A program made the position numbers and the translations under genes. The notes below the pieces were generated by a model. That model made no database searches. It saw only the letters and a list, made by a program, of their open reading frames with translations, and was not told where the DNA came from. Shown piece by piece: positions 24,416 through 33,338 of a stretch of DNA of 64,000 bases (positions are counted from its first letter, which is position 1; every line of letters begins with the position of its first letter). The stretch is from Methylotenera_A sp031422335 (GTDB lineage Bacteria > Pseudomonadota > Gammaproteobacteria > Burkholderiales > Methylophilaceae). The stretch spans positions 1-64,000 of the forward strand of contig JANOQW010000022.1 of assembly GCA_031422335.1 (NCBI GenBank). Reading direction: 5' to 3'.

Positions 24416-25654
24416 TTAACTACGGTAGTCCGCATTAATTTTTACATAGTCATAACTAAAATCACAGGTCCAAATAGTAGTATTTGCGCTACCGCGATTT
24501 AACACCACGCGCACCAAAATATCACTTTCTTGCATAATCGCAGAGCCTTGCTCCTCTTTGTATGAAGCCGCTCTGCCACCTTTTTCTGCCACTAATAGAT
24601 CACCCAAATATAAATCCAGTATATCCACATCCAAGTCATCAATTCCTGCGTAACCAATAGCAGCCAATATGCGTCCAAGATTTGGGTCAGATGCAAAAAA
24701 TGCTGTCTTAATTAAAGGTGAATGTGCAATCGCATAAGCCACCTTACGACATTCGGCTTCATCAATACCGCCTTCTACGGTAACAGTCATAAACTTAGTT
24801 GCACCTTCACCATCGCGTACTATAGCTTGTGCTAGCTCTACGGCAACTTCTGTTAATGTGTCACGTAAAAGCGTAAAACCTGCACTATCTTCTGTTATCT
24901 CTGCATTTCCAGCCAAATTTGTCGCCATCATAATCAAGCTATCGTTGGTCGAAGTATCACCATCCACGGTGATGCAATTGAACGATTTATTCACCGCATA
25001 TTGAATAATGGTCCCGAGCGCAGATTGGCTCACCGCCACATCGGTGGCGATGTAACCCAGCATGGTCGCCATGTTCGGGTGTATCATGCCGCTACCTTTA
25101 CTAATGCCAGTAATCGTCACCGTTTTGCCATTAAGCCGAATTTGGCGCGATGTACCTTTAGCGACAATATCGGTTGTCATAATCGCTTCAGCCGCATTTA
25201 ACCAATTATCTTCTTTTAAATTTTCAATCGCAGCAGGTAGGCCAGCAATCACTTTATCCACTGGCAATGGCTCTAAAATAACCCCAGTAGAAAACGGCAA
25301 TACCTGGTTAGTTTTTAAGTCTAACAAGCCTGCAAGCGCCTCACAGCTTTGTTTGGCTCTGTTCAATCCATCCTCACCCGTGCCCGCATTGGCGCAACCA
25401 GTATTAACCAGCAAAGCGCGAATGCCTGCCTGACTAATATTACTTTCGCCTAAATAATTTTTACACAAAATAACGGGTGCCGCGCAAAATCTATTTTTAG
25501 TAAATACGCCAGCCACACGGCTGCCCTGCGCTAGCGTCATTACCAACACATCTTTACGATTAGGTTTACGTACATGCGCTTGTGCAAAACCCAGACTGAC
25601 ACCTCTGACAGGCAATAGGGAAGCCGCTTGCGGGGCAGTTAATTTGACTGGCAT
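24416..25654 (-). CDS. argJ: Bifunctional ornithine acetyltransferase / N-acetylglutamate synthase
   Basis: About 412 residues. It transfers acetyl from N-acetylornithine to glutamate, closing the arginine cycle, and may use acetyl-CoA as well. The self-cleavage site lies in KGSGMIHPNMATMLGYIATD (near residue 195), where the threonine becomes the nucleophile of the beta chain; VNTGCANAGTG and DGDTSTNDS are also conserved. I chose the ATG at 25654 (MPVKLTAPQAASLLPVRGV) over a TTG at 25672 because it matches family N-termini. Confidence 0.96.
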   Translation of the reverse strand: MPVKLTAPQAASLLPVRGVSLGFAQAHVRKPNRKDVLVMTLAQGSRVAGVFTKNRFCAAPVILCKNYLGESNISQAGIRALLVNTGCANAGTGEDGLNRAKQSCEALAGLLDLKTNQVLPFSTGVILEPLPVDKVIAGLPAAIENLKEDNWLNAAEAIMTTDIVAKGTSRQIRLNGKTVTITGISKGSGMIHPNMATMLGYIATDVAVSQSALGTIIQYAVNKSFNCITVDGDTSTNDSLIMMATNLAGNAEITEDSAGFTLLRDTLTEVAVELAQAIVRDGEGATKFMTVTVEGGIDEAECRKVAYAIAHSPLIKTAFFASDPNLGRILAAIGYAGIDDLDVDILDLYLGDLLVAEKGGRAASYKEEQGSAIMQESDILVRVVLNRGSANTTIWTCDFSYDYVKINADYRS

Positions 25655-25825
25655 TACAGGTACTTTCGACAATTTGAATATTACATTTTAGCGTAATAGT
25701 CCAGCTGTAAGCGACTTACAGCATTAAATTTGTACTAATTTATTACAACAGTTGCCACAGCCACACTTGCAAGTGCTAAACTATTGATAACAATAAATAT
25801 AAATGGTTTTTTAATGGGTGGGAAT

Positions 25826-27019
25826 ATGCAAAATTCATTGTTGCAAACTAACCATGTAAATGATGTTGAAGCATCTAGCGCGCATATTCAAAATAATCAG
25901 CAAGCTAAACTGCAGCATATTCGCATCGAAAAAATTAAGCTGCTGTATCAGCACAGCTTGACGCCAATTATTTTAAGTGCGGTGGCAGGCTTGTTTTTAG
26001 TGGCGGCTTTGTGGACTAGCGCCAACCAACAATACCTGGTAACTTGGCTGGGCATCGCCTGTTTGCTTGCTTGCGTACGCACGATTCTGATGTCAAAATT
26101 TAAGCGTAACAATCCGCAGGGCGCCGCTGTGTTGGCTTGGGAAAAACCCTATTCCATCAGCCTGATGGCAGTGTTTTTAGTATGGAGCTTAGGTTTGATT
26201 TGGATTATGCCCAGAGATAATTTAAGCGCGGTATTAATTCTTAATACTTTCTCTATTGGCTTGGCTGGCGCCGCCATATCTTGGTATAGCCCGCTGCGCT
26301 ATTTGCAAATGACCGCCATTTCGTTGGCGCTTATCCCCATGATTATGGTGCTGTTGACGTTGGGGCATGAGGAAACTTTTTGGGTGGGCATTGCCGCTTG
26401 CTGCATGTACGTATCATGCATGGTGACCAGCGTGTTGCTACAAAAAACCTTCAATGGCAATTTAGAGCTGGCTTATGATTTGGAGCAAGCCAAAAAACAA
26501 GCAGAAAATTTAGCCTGCACCGATGCACTGACTGGCTTAAATAATCGGCGCGCATTTTTTGCCAAGGCAGAGCCGCTGTTTGCTTATTGCAAACGCAATG
26601 CCCAACCCATTAGCGCGCTAATGTTAGATGTAGATCACTTTAAAAAAATTAACGATAACTTTGGCCATGCGGCGGGCGATGTGGCACTGCGCAATTTGGC
26701 GCACTTAATTAAAACCCATTTGCGCGATTCTGATATTCCTTGCCGTTTTGGTGGCGAAGAGTTTGCGGTTTTGTTGCCTAATACCAATGTGACAGAAGCC
26801 ACAGAAATGGCCAACTTACTTAAAAAACGTATGATGGAAAACACCATTGCGCTGGCAGATCACGATGCGCTATCAGTAACCGCCAGCTTTGGCATTGCCG
26901 AAACTGGTGAAACGGTAGAGGACTTGCTAAACCACGCCGATAAAGCTATGTATGCTGCCAAACATTACGGCCGCAACCACGTCATGAGCTACTGCCCAAT
27001 CAGCAGAAAATTTACTTGA
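25826..27019 (+). CDS. Membrane-bound diguanylate cyclase (GGDEF)
   Basis: About 397 residues. Six hydrophobic segments (roughly residues 45-205) make an MASE-like membrane sensor, then a linker, then a GGDEF domain with DALTGLNNRRAF, DVDHFKKINDNFGHAAGD and the active site RFGGEEF. An RxxD inhibitory site (RDSD) lies five residues before the active site, so product inhibition by c-di-GMP is likely. The most plausible start is the ATG at 25826, preceded by GGTGGG; in-frame TTG 25784 and ATG 25814 exist upstream. It pairs in function with the HD-GYP protein at 33.3 kb. Confidence 0.93.
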   Translation: MQNSLLQTNHVNDVEASSAHIQNNQQAKLQHIRIEKIKLLYQHSLTPIILSAVAGLFLVAALWTSANQQYLVTWLGIACLLACVRTILMSKFKRNNPQGAAVLAWEKPYSISLMAVFLVWSLGLIWIMPRDNLSAVLILNTFSIGLAGAAISWYSPLRYLQMTAISLALIPMIMVLLTLGHEETFWVGIAACCMYVSCMVTSVLLQKTFNGNLELAYDLEQAKKQAENLACTDALTGLNNRRAFFAKAEPLFAYCKRNAQPISALMLDVDHFKKINDNFGHAAGDVALRNLAHLIKTHLRDSDIPCRFGGEEFAVLLPNTNVTEATEMANLLKKRMMENTIALADHDALSVTASFGIAETGETVEDLLNHADKAMYAAKHYGRNHVMSYCPISRKFT

Positions 27020-27054
27020 ATTAACAATTTAATTATTACTTGAGAGAAAATAGA

Positions 27055-27091
27055 TGCCCTGCAGGCCGCTCTGGTATTAGCTTGCAGAGTA
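27055..27091 (-). repeat. Palindromic element, intergenic copy (loop variant) before cysS end
   Basis: A reverse copy: TGCCCTGCAGGCCG, then the variant loop CTGGTATTAG, then CTTGCAGAG. The loop variant is shared with the ileS copy at 8178. It lies between the convergent GGDEF and cysS genes. Confidence 0.75.
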
Positions 27092-27154
27092 TATGGTTGA
27101 ATGATAGAGTTTTAAGCTTTCAGTTTAAATAGTAGCTAACTAAACCCTATTCAA

Positions 27155-28639
27155 TTAAACCCTGCGCCATGTCGTGCCCTGTGGCGTATCTTCTAGAATA
27201 ATACCAGCCTCAGCAAGTTGTTTTCTAATAGCGTCTGCTTCAGCGAAGTTTTTGGCCTTTTTTGCAACCAAACGCTGCTCTATCGTTAGCTCAATACTTT
27301 TGTTGGTATGAGTGAATTCGCCAACTGCATATGTTGATTGCGTCTGGCTTGAAGCTCCAGCGCCAGTTATTTTTGCAGGCAAACCTTCTAAATTTAACTG
27401 TCCTACACCTGCATTAATAACAACACCTCCCTGCAAAAACTCATTCGCATCGCGCTGCAACAAACCCACCACCGCGCCTAAATTTTTCAGCAAACTTGCG
27501 GCTTCAATCGATTGTGTTTTATTCACTTCATTGGCTAAATCAAACAGCACCGCCATGGCTTCTGATGTATTAAAGTCATCATCCATCGCCTCTCTAAAAC
27601 GTGCGGCGTGGGAGTGCTTCCAGTCAATAATGTTAGCGCTTACTTCGTGCCTACGTAAGGCTGTATATAAGCGTGTTAGCGAAGCTTTAGCATCATCCAG
27701 ATGTACATCAGAATAATTAAGTGGGCTGCGATAATGTGCGCGCAAGATGAAAAAACGCACCACTTCGGCATCATATTTTTCTAGTACGGTACGAATGGTA
27801 AAAAAGTTGCCGAGCGATTTCGACATCTTTTCTTCATCCACCCGCACGAATCCATTATGCATCCAGGTGTTGGCCATTTGGCAGTTATGCGTGGCTTCAC
27901 TTTGCGCAATTTCGTTCTCATGATGTGGAAACTGCAAATCTTGGCCACCGCCGTGAATATCAAAATGTGCGCCTAAATGATGCGCGCTCATTACCGAGCA
28001 TTCTATGTGCCAACCTGGCCTACCTTTGCCAGCATTAGGCCCACCAAACGGCGAATCCCAATTCGGCTCATTGGGCTTTACCGATTTCCACAGCACAAAA
28101 TCCATCGCATCTTTTTTATTTGTATCAACATCCACGCGTTCGCCAGCACGTAAATCATCTAAACTTTTGCCCGATAATTTGCCATATCCAGCAAAGCTGC
28201 GCACGCTGTAAAACACGTCACCATTGGCCGCAATGTAAGCATGGCCTTTTTCAATTAAAGCGGAAATCATACTAATCATGCCATCAATATGCTGGGTGGC
28301 GCGCGGCTCAATATCAGGCCGAATAATGCCCAAACGCGCCGAATCTTCATCCATGGCATCAATAAAACGCTGCGTTAAATCACCAATAGATTCGGCGTTT
28401 TCATTGGCACGTTTGATAATTTTGTCATCAATATCAGTAATATTTCTGACGTAAGTGACACCATAACCACTGGCGCGAAACCAGCGCGAAACCATATCGA
28501 ATACCACCATCACGCGGGCATGGCCAAGGTGACAAAAGTCATACACGGTCATGCCGCACACATACATGCGCACGTTATTGGGCTCAATTGGGGTAAATGT
28601 TTGCTTATCGCGGCTTAAAGAGTTGTAAATTTTTAACAT
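27155..28639 (-). CDS. cysS: Cysteinyl-tRNA synthetase
   Basis: A 494-residue class I synthetase. The zinc ligand and HIGH-like region is MYVCGMTVYDFCHLGHARV, the GWHIECSVM and HHENEIAQSE zinc motifs follow, and EEKMSKSLGNFFTIR carries KMSKS. It is slightly longer than E. coli CysS (461); the excess lies in a poorly conserved stretch at about 410-450 (GVVINAGVG to THTNKS). It is transcribed alone, divergent from the TPR gene. Confidence 0.98.
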   Translation of the reverse strand: MLKIYNSLSRDKQTFTPIEPNNVRMYVCGMTVYDFCHLGHARVMVVFDMVSRWFRASGYGVTYVRNITDIDDKIIKRANENAESIGDLTQRFIDAMDEDSARLGIIRPDIEPRATQHIDGMISMISALIEKGHAYIAANGDVFYSVRSFAGYGKLSGKSLDDLRAGERVDVDTNKKDAMDFVLWKSVKPNEPNWDSPFGGPNAGKGRPGWHIECSVMSAHHLGAHFDIHGGGQDLQFPHHENEIAQSEATHNCQMANTWMHNGFVRVDEEKMSKSLGNFFTIRTVLEKYDAEVVRFFILRAHYRSPLNYSDVHLDDAKASLTRLYTALRRHEVSANIIDWKHSHAARFREAMDDDFNTSEAMAVLFDLANEVNKTQSIEAASLLKNLGAVVGLLQRDANEFLQGGVVINAGVGQLNLEGLPAKITGAGASSQTQSTYAVGEFTHTNKSIELTIEQRLVAKKAKNFAEADAIRKQLAEAGIILEDTPQGTTWRRV

Positions 28640-28777
28640 TTGCGCATTATAACTGGCTTAAATTGAACAAAATAGTAGATAAACGCGAATTTAACGCTTT
28701 AATGCCAAAAGGACTATTGGATGTTAGCTATGCAATTGATAGAATAGCGTTTTTACAACTGCCTTGAGCATACTATA

Positions 28778-29755
28778 ATGAAAATTCGCCATGCTTTTCT
28801 ACTAAAATTTATTACGCCACTGGCCTTAGTGCTGTCACTTGCATCAGCCTCATATGCAAACGAGCTGAAAGATATTTCTAAAATGGCCGAAACTGGCCAA
28901 CAGGCTGCCGCGCTGGAGCGCATTAACACCTATTTAGTAGCTAACCCAAAAGATGCGCAAGCGATGTTTATGAAAGGCATTATTTTGGCCGAAAGCGGCA
29001 AGCGCGAAGAGGCAATTAAAGCCTTCACAGATTTAACCGAAAAATACCCTAATTTACCAGAGCCATACAACAATTTAGCTGTGTTGCACGCCGATGCTGG
29101 CCAATATGACAAGGCCAAAAAAGCACTTGAAACCGCGATTAAAACGCACCCCAGTTATGCAACAGCGCACGAAAATTTAGGCGATATTTATGCGCGTATG
29201 GCGTCTGAGGCTTATGACAAAGCCTTGCAGCTAGATGGCGGTAATACTCGCGCGCAAAGTAAACTGTCACTGATTAAAGATTTATTTGGCACAGGCAACA
29301 AAACTACCATTGCCGCTAAAGGTGATGCAAAAGCTGCAAAAACTGAAACCAAACCGATTCGCCCAGCCGATAAAAAAGCTGAGCCTGCTAAAACAGCAGA
29401 ACCTGTGGCAAACGACGAACAAAGCATTAGTGACACGGTGAACAGTTGGGCAAAAGCTTGGTCAGACAAAAACTTAGATGGCTACTTTGCCAGCTATGCA
29501 GATAGCTTTAAACCAGCTAAGGGTGAAAGCCGCAAAACTTGGGAGCAAACGCGCCGCGACCGTATTAGCAAACCTGCCAGTATTAATGTAGAAATTACCA
29601 ATCCTAAAGTTACCTTAGAAAGCGCAGATGCCGCCAAAATGAGTTTTAAACAAATATATACGGCTGCAGGTAAACCAATTCGCACTAACAAGACGTTATT
29701 ACTTAAAAAAGTCGATGGCGCTTGGTTGATTGACCAAGAAATTGCGTCTAACTAA
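28778..29755 (+). CDS. Exported TPR protein with a C-terminal NTF2-like domain
   Basis: A 325-residue protein with a signal peptide (about 1-27, ending ASASYA). At least three TPR units lie in residues 30-150 (QAMFMKGIILAESGKREEAI, PEPYNNLAVLHADAGQYDKAKKALE, ATAHENLGDIYARMAS). A Lys/Ala/Glu/Pro-rich linker (about 170-210) leads to a C-terminal domain with WAKAWSDKNLDGYFASYADSF and ending VDGAWLIDQEI, resembling SnoaL/NTF2-like folds. The neighbouring L,D-transpeptidase has a similar C-terminal domain, so the two probably act together on the cell wall in the periplasm (inference). Confidence 0.85.
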   Translation: MKIRHAFLLKFITPLALVLSLASASYANELKDISKMAETGQQAAALERINTYLVANPKDAQAMFMKGIILAESGKREEAIKAFTDLTEKYPNLPEPYNNLAVLHADAGQYDKAKKALETAIKTHPSYATAHENLGDIYARMASEAYDKALQLDGGNTRAQSKLSLIKDLFGTGNKTTIAAKGDAKAAKTETKPIRPADKKAEPAKTAEPVANDEQSISDTVNSWAKAWSDKNLDGYFASYADSFKPAKGESRKTWEQTRRDRISKPASINVEITNPKVTLESADAAKMSFKQIYTAAGKPIRTNKTLLLKKVDGAWLIDQEIASN

Positions 29756-29804
29756 GTGCTTATATTTTTAAGTGCATGCATTTTAGGATTAAATTAAAGT
29801 TGAA

Positions 29805-31088
29805 ATGCCATTGATTCAAACAAGCCCTGTATTAAAAGCGCTTGCAATTGCTGCCTGTGTTTTACTGCCTTGGAACGCTACCGCGATTAACCACGGCAGC
29901 ATGACAGACCAATTGCTGGCTAAAAAATTGGGCAATAATGTGGTCGAAAGCTTGCTGGTTAAAAGCTTGCTAGAAATTACCGAAGGCAAAAATAAACAAG
30001 CTTTTAACACGGTAAATGAGCTGATTCGCACTGCGCCAAATTTTAAACTAGCTTATTTAATCCGTGGCGATTTGCTCACCGCACAAGGCCGCGGTTTGGC
30101 CGCGTTTGGTGACTCTAGCGCAAATGCTGATGCTGCCACCAGCAAAGACGAGCTAAACGGCCTGCGCGATGAGGCACGCACGCGCATTGAGTACTATTTA
30201 TCTACTAAAAAAGTAGCGCAACAACCTAATTTACTGGTGCAATTTGGCGCTGGTCAATCGCATTTAATTGTGGTGGATACTGCAAAATCACGCTTATTTG
30301 TGTACAAAAAAGTCGATGACGGTTTGCAATATGTGGCGGATTACTACGTGACAATAGGCAAAAATGGCGCCAACAAACAAGCAGAAGGTGATAAACGCAC
30401 GCCGCTGGGATTATATTTTGCCAGCGCCAAACTCAACCGTCAGTTGGATGATTTTTATGGCGACGGGGCCTACCCACTGAATTACCCAAATGAGCTAGAC
30501 CAGCACCAGAATAAAAACGGCTCTGGTATTTGGCTGCATGGTACGCCCACAGACACTTACAGCCGCCCGCCACGCGCCAGCGATGGCTGTGTGGTATTGA
30601 GCAACCCTGATTTAATTGCGCTGGCGCCAATTTTAAAAGCTGGCAGAGTACCTGTGGTGATTGCCGATAATTTGGAGTGGCTAGAAAAAGACGCTGCGCA
30701 AAATAAGCTTGAGGCACAAACTGCCGACAAACAAGCGTTAGAAAACGCACTAGAAGATTGGCGTAAAGATTGGGTATCACAAAATACCGATGCTTATTTA
30801 AGCCACTATTCTAAAAAGTTTTTCTACAGCGATGGTGGCTTGCAAAAATGGAGCGATTACAAACGTGGCATTCAGGCAGCCAAACCAAAAGTGGCGATTC
30901 AAATTAACGATGTCAGCATGTTTGGCTACCCAGGCGAGCACAAAGCGCATGGCTTGAGTGAGCCGATGGTGGTGGTGAATTTTGAGCAAGATTTTAGAAG
31001 TCCCAGTTTGCAAAACAAAATGCGCAAACGCCAATATTGGATCAACGAAAATAATAGCTGGAAAATTATCTACGAAGGCGCTGGCTAA
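29805..31088 (+). CDS. L,D-transpeptidase (YkuD domain) with an NTF2-like C-terminus
   Basis: A 427-residue periplasmic enzyme with a signal peptide (about 1-28). The YkuD domain (about 145-290) includes SHLIVVDTAKSRLFVYKK, GDKRTPLGLYFAS and the catalytic stretch IWLHGTPTDTYSRPPRASDGCVVLSN, where the cysteine is the nucleophile. Such enzymes make 3-3 peptidoglycan cross-links or attach lipoproteins. The C-terminal ~110 residues (DWRKDWVSQNTDAYLSHYSKKFF to NSWKIIYEGAG) resemble the end of the preceding TPR protein. It is of the ErfK/YbiS-related long type with an extra N-terminal domain. Confidence 0.92.
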   Translation: MPLIQTSPVLKALAIAACVLLPWNATAINHGSMTDQLLAKKLGNNVVESLLVKSLLEITEGKNKQAFNTVNELIRTAPNFKLAYLIRGDLLTAQGRGLAAFGDSSANADAATSKDELNGLRDEARTRIEYYLSTKKVAQQPNLLVQFGAGQSHLIVVDTAKSRLFVYKKVDDGLQYVADYYVTIGKNGANKQAEGDKRTPLGLYFASAKLNRQLDDFYGDGAYPLNYPNELDQHQNKNGSGIWLHGTPTDTYSRPPRASDGCVVLSNPDLIALAPILKAGRVPVVIADNLEWLEKDAAQNKLEAQTADKQALENALEDWRKDWVSQNTDAYLSHYSKKFFYSDGGLQKWSDYKRGIQAAKPKVAIQINDVSMFGYPGEHKAHGLSEPMVVVNFEQDFRSPSLQNKMRKRQYWINENNSWKIIYEGAG

Positions 31089-31145
31089 GCAGTATTGCCT
31101 GTATCAACAACATACTATATCAACAACATTCTGGAATTTAACACA

Positions 31146-31742
31146 ATGCAACGCTTTAAAAGCTTTTTAGTCATTTTATTGACTGCCCTAGCAACCAATA
31201 TCCATGCGGCCTCCAGCGCGCCCACAAATACGTCGCCAACGGTTGTATTTGAAACATCGCAAGGCAACTTTACGGTAGAACTTTACCCTGAAAAAGCGCC
31301 CAAAACGGTAGCCAATTTTTTGCAATATGTAAAAGATGGCTTTTATGAAAACACCATTTTTCACCGCGTGATTAACCGTTTTATGATTCAAGGTGGTGGC
31401 TTTGAGCGTGACATGACAGAAAAAAATACGCGTGCGCCAATTGTGAATGAAGCTGGCAACGGCTTACTAAACGAAGTGGGTACCATTGCCATGGCCCGCA
31501 CCATGGATCCAGACTCAGCCACCGCACAATTTTTTGTGAATTTAAACGATAACCAATTTTTAAACTACACTCGGCCAGACCCGGAGTCAATAGGCTATTG
31601 TGTGTTTGGTAAAGTTACCAGTGGCTTAGACGTAATACAAAAAATTGGTGTGGTGCAGACCACTTTCATTGGCAGAAATGCTGATGTACCGGTTAAGGCC
31701 ATCACCATTAAAAGCGTAAAACTGCTAGAAGCCGCTAAATAG
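31146..31742 (+). CDS. Periplasmic peptidyl-prolyl isomerase (cyclophilin)
   Basis: A 198-residue cyclophilin with a signal peptide; I chose the ATG at 31146 (MQRFKSFLVILLTALA) because it gives a clean signal and has GGAA upstream, not the upstream in-frame ATG at 31095. The catalytic domain has FETSQGNFTVELYPEKAPKTVANFLQYV, IFHRVINRFMIQGGGFERDM and TAQFFVNLNDNQFLN. The end of the signal peptide (residues 13-25, LATNIHAASSA) is encoded by a good copy of the 37-bp palindromic element, so the cleavage region derives from a repeat. It is followed by a cytoplasmic paralogue. Confidence 0.93.
   Translation: MQRFKSFLVILLTALATNIHAASSAPTNTSPTVVFETSQGNFTVELYPEKAPKTVANFLQYVKDGFYENTIFHRVINRFMIQGGGFERDMTEKNTRAPIVNEAGNGLLNEVGTIAMARTMDPDSATAQFFVNLNDNQFLNYTRPDPESIGYCVFGKVTSGLDVIQKIGVVQTTFIGRNADVPVKAITIKSVKLLEAAK
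31184..31220 (+). repeat. Palindromic element copy in the cyclophilin signal peptide
   Basis: A forward copy, identical at about 30 of 37 positions to the intergenic copy at 18795; core ACCAATATCCATGCGGCCT is exact. It is read in frame as ALATNIHAASSA and supplies the C-region of the signal peptide, including likely AxA-type cleavage sites. Confidence 0.82.
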
Positions 31743-31794
31743 AACACTTTTAAGCTTCAATTTTCATTCAATATTTAATTTTTAAGGATTTACT

Positions 31795-32286
31795 TTGGTT
31801 AAACTTAGCACCAATTTTGGCGATATTACGCTTGAACTAGACGCAGAAAAAGCACCAATAACTGTCGCCAATTTTTTGCAATATGTAGAAAGTGGTTTTT
31901 ATGATGGCGTGATTTTTCACCGCGTGATTAATGGCTTTATGATTCAAGGTGGCGGTTTTGATGCCGACATGAATCAGAAAAAAACCAAAGGCGAAATTAA
32001 AAATGAAGCCGATAACGGCTTAAGTAACGATAAATATACCGTTGCCATGGCACGCACCTCAATTCCAGATTCTGCCAGCAGCCAGTTTTTTATTAACGGT
32101 ACGGATAACGACTTTTTAAACCACACTGGCAAAACGGCCAGCGGCTGGGGTTATTGCGTATTCGGCAAAGTGGTTGCAGGCATGGACGTAGTGGATAAAA
32201 TGAGCAAAGTCAAAACCACCAGCAAAGCTGGCCACCGTGATGTGCCTGCTGACGCGGTAATCATCGAAAAAGCTAGCCAGGTTTAA
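31795..32286 (+). CDS. ppiB: Cytoplasmic peptidyl-prolyl isomerase B (cyclophilin)
   Basis: A 163-residue cyclophilin without a signal peptide. Motifs ITLELDAEKAPITVANFLQYV, IFHRVINGFMIQGGGFDADM, SASSQFFINGTDNDFLNH and WGYCVFGKV match E. coli PpiB throughout. The start is a TTG at 31795 with AAGGA about 7 bases upstream; no ATG or GTG fits. It probably arose from the same duplication as the exported paralogue just before it. Confidence 0.95.
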   Translation: MVKLSTNFGDITLELDAEKAPITVANFLQYVESGFYDGVIFHRVINGFMIQGGGFDADMNQKKTKGEIKNEADNGLSNDKYTVAMARTSIPDSASSQFFINGTDNDFLNHTGKTASGWGYCVFGKVVAGMDVVDKMSKVKTTSKAGHRDVPADAVIIEKASQV

Positions 32287-32318
32287 CTTTTATATTGTTT
32301 AGCCTTTAAAATGTGGGC

Positions 32319-33041
32319 ATGAATCACAGCTTATTTATCTCAGATTTGCACTTATGTGATTCTCGCCCGCACATCACTGCGGCGTTTATTGAGTTTTTAG
32401 AAAGCACCGCTAGCCAAGCCCAAGCGCTATATATTTTAGGCGATTTGTTCGAGTATTGGGCAGGCGATGATGCTATCGAATTACCTGCCCTGCAGCCTAG
32501 CATCCATGCGCTTCGCAGCCTTGCCAAAACGACTCCAGTGTATTTTATGGCAGGCAATCGCGATTTTTTAATCGGGTCTAGTTTTGTTACGGCAACTGGT
32601 ATCACCATTCTGCCCGACCCAAGTTTGTTAAATTTGTATGGCAAGCGCGTGTTGCTTAGCCACGGTGATGCATTGTGTACCGATGACACTGCTTACCAAA
32701 CTTTTAGGCAAGAAGTGCGTAGTGCTAACTGGCAACAGCAATTTTTAAGTCAGCCTTTAGAAAACCGTATCGCCTATATTGAGCAACTGCGCGTACAAAG
32801 CGAGCAAGCAAAATCCAGCAAATCGATGCAGATTATGGATGTGAATAATGCAGCGGCTGAAGGTTTACTGAAGCAATATGATTACCCACCGCTATTTATT
32901 CATGGCCATACGCATCGCCCAAAGACGCATGAATACTTGCTTGCAGGGCATGCCTGCAAACGGGTGGTGCTGGGCGATTGGTACGAGCAAGGCAGTTATT
33001 TAAAATTAAGCGAAAACGGTTGTGAAGCCATTAAGCTGTAA
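32319..33041 (+). CDS. lpxH: UDP-2,3-diacylglucosamine diphosphatase LpxH
   Basis: A 240-residue calcineurin-like phosphoesterase that hydrolyses UDP-2,3-diacylglucosamine to lipid X in lipid A synthesis. The metal-binding motifs are SDLHLCDSRP, GDLFEYWAGDD, GNRDFLIG, LSHGDALCTDD and HGHTHRP. ATG 32319 is preferred over GTG 32313 because MNHSLFISDLHL fits the family. Residues 56-68 (ALQPSIHALRSL) are encoded by a divergent copy of the palindromic element. Confidence 0.95.
   Translation: MNHSLFISDLHLCDSRPHITAAFIEFLESTASQAQALYILGDLFEYWAGDDAIELPALQPSIHALRSLAKTTPVYFMAGNRDFLIGSSFVTATGITILPDPSLLNLYGKRVLLSHGDALCTDDTAYQTFRQEVRSANWQQQFLSQPLENRIAYIEQLRVQSEQAKSSKSMQIMDVNNAAAEGLLKQYDYPPLFIHGHTHRPKTHEYLLAGHACKRVVLGDWYEQGSYLKLSENGCEAIKL
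32486..32522 (+). repeat. Divergent palindromic element copy inside lpxH
   Basis: A forward copy: TGCCCTGCAG on the left and ATCCATGCG in the core are exact, but the right arm has decayed; about 23 of 37 positions agree with the copy at 18795. It is read as ALQPSIHALRSL, in the same frame as the ribF, ileS and cyclophilin copies. It is the weakest of the eleven copies I accept. Confidence 0.5.
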
Positions 33042-33048
33042 AAACCAA

Positions 33049-33321
33049 ATGGCTAAAAAATTACTCATTTGCACCAACTACCGCGCCAACCCCAACAATC
33101 CCTCTTGCGGCGCACGCCACAGCCAATTGGTGCTAGATGCTTTAAAAATGGAATTTGCTGAAAAAAAAATGGTGATTGAAATAGAAGAATCGCCCTGCAT
33201 GGGCTATTGCAACGTGGGGCCAAACGCACGTTTGACGCCGAATGGGGCATTTTTTCATGGCTTATCAGCCACAAAGTTGGCAAAACTAATTAAAGCAGCC
33301 AAAAAATTTAGTGCAGACTAG
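33049..33321 (+). CDS. Thioredoxin-like [2Fe-2S] ferredoxin
   Basis: A 90-residue protein. Cysteines in LICTNYRANPNNPSCGAR and ESPCMGYCNVGPNARL have the spacing of the (2Fe-2S) thioredoxin-like ferredoxins (C-x9to12-C...C-x3-C). Such proteins shuttle electrons in the cytoplasm; the partner is unknown. The ATG at 33049 follows the lpxH stop by 7 bases and gives MAKKLLICTN; an earlier GTG at 33022 would overlap lpxH and is less likely. Confidence 0.88.
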   Translation: MAKKLLICTNYRANPNNPSCGARHSQLVLDALKMEFAEKKMVIEIEESPCMGYCNVGPNARLTPNGAFFHGLSATKLAKLIKAAKKFSAD

Positions 33322-33338
33322 ACTTAATCAGGCTAAGT

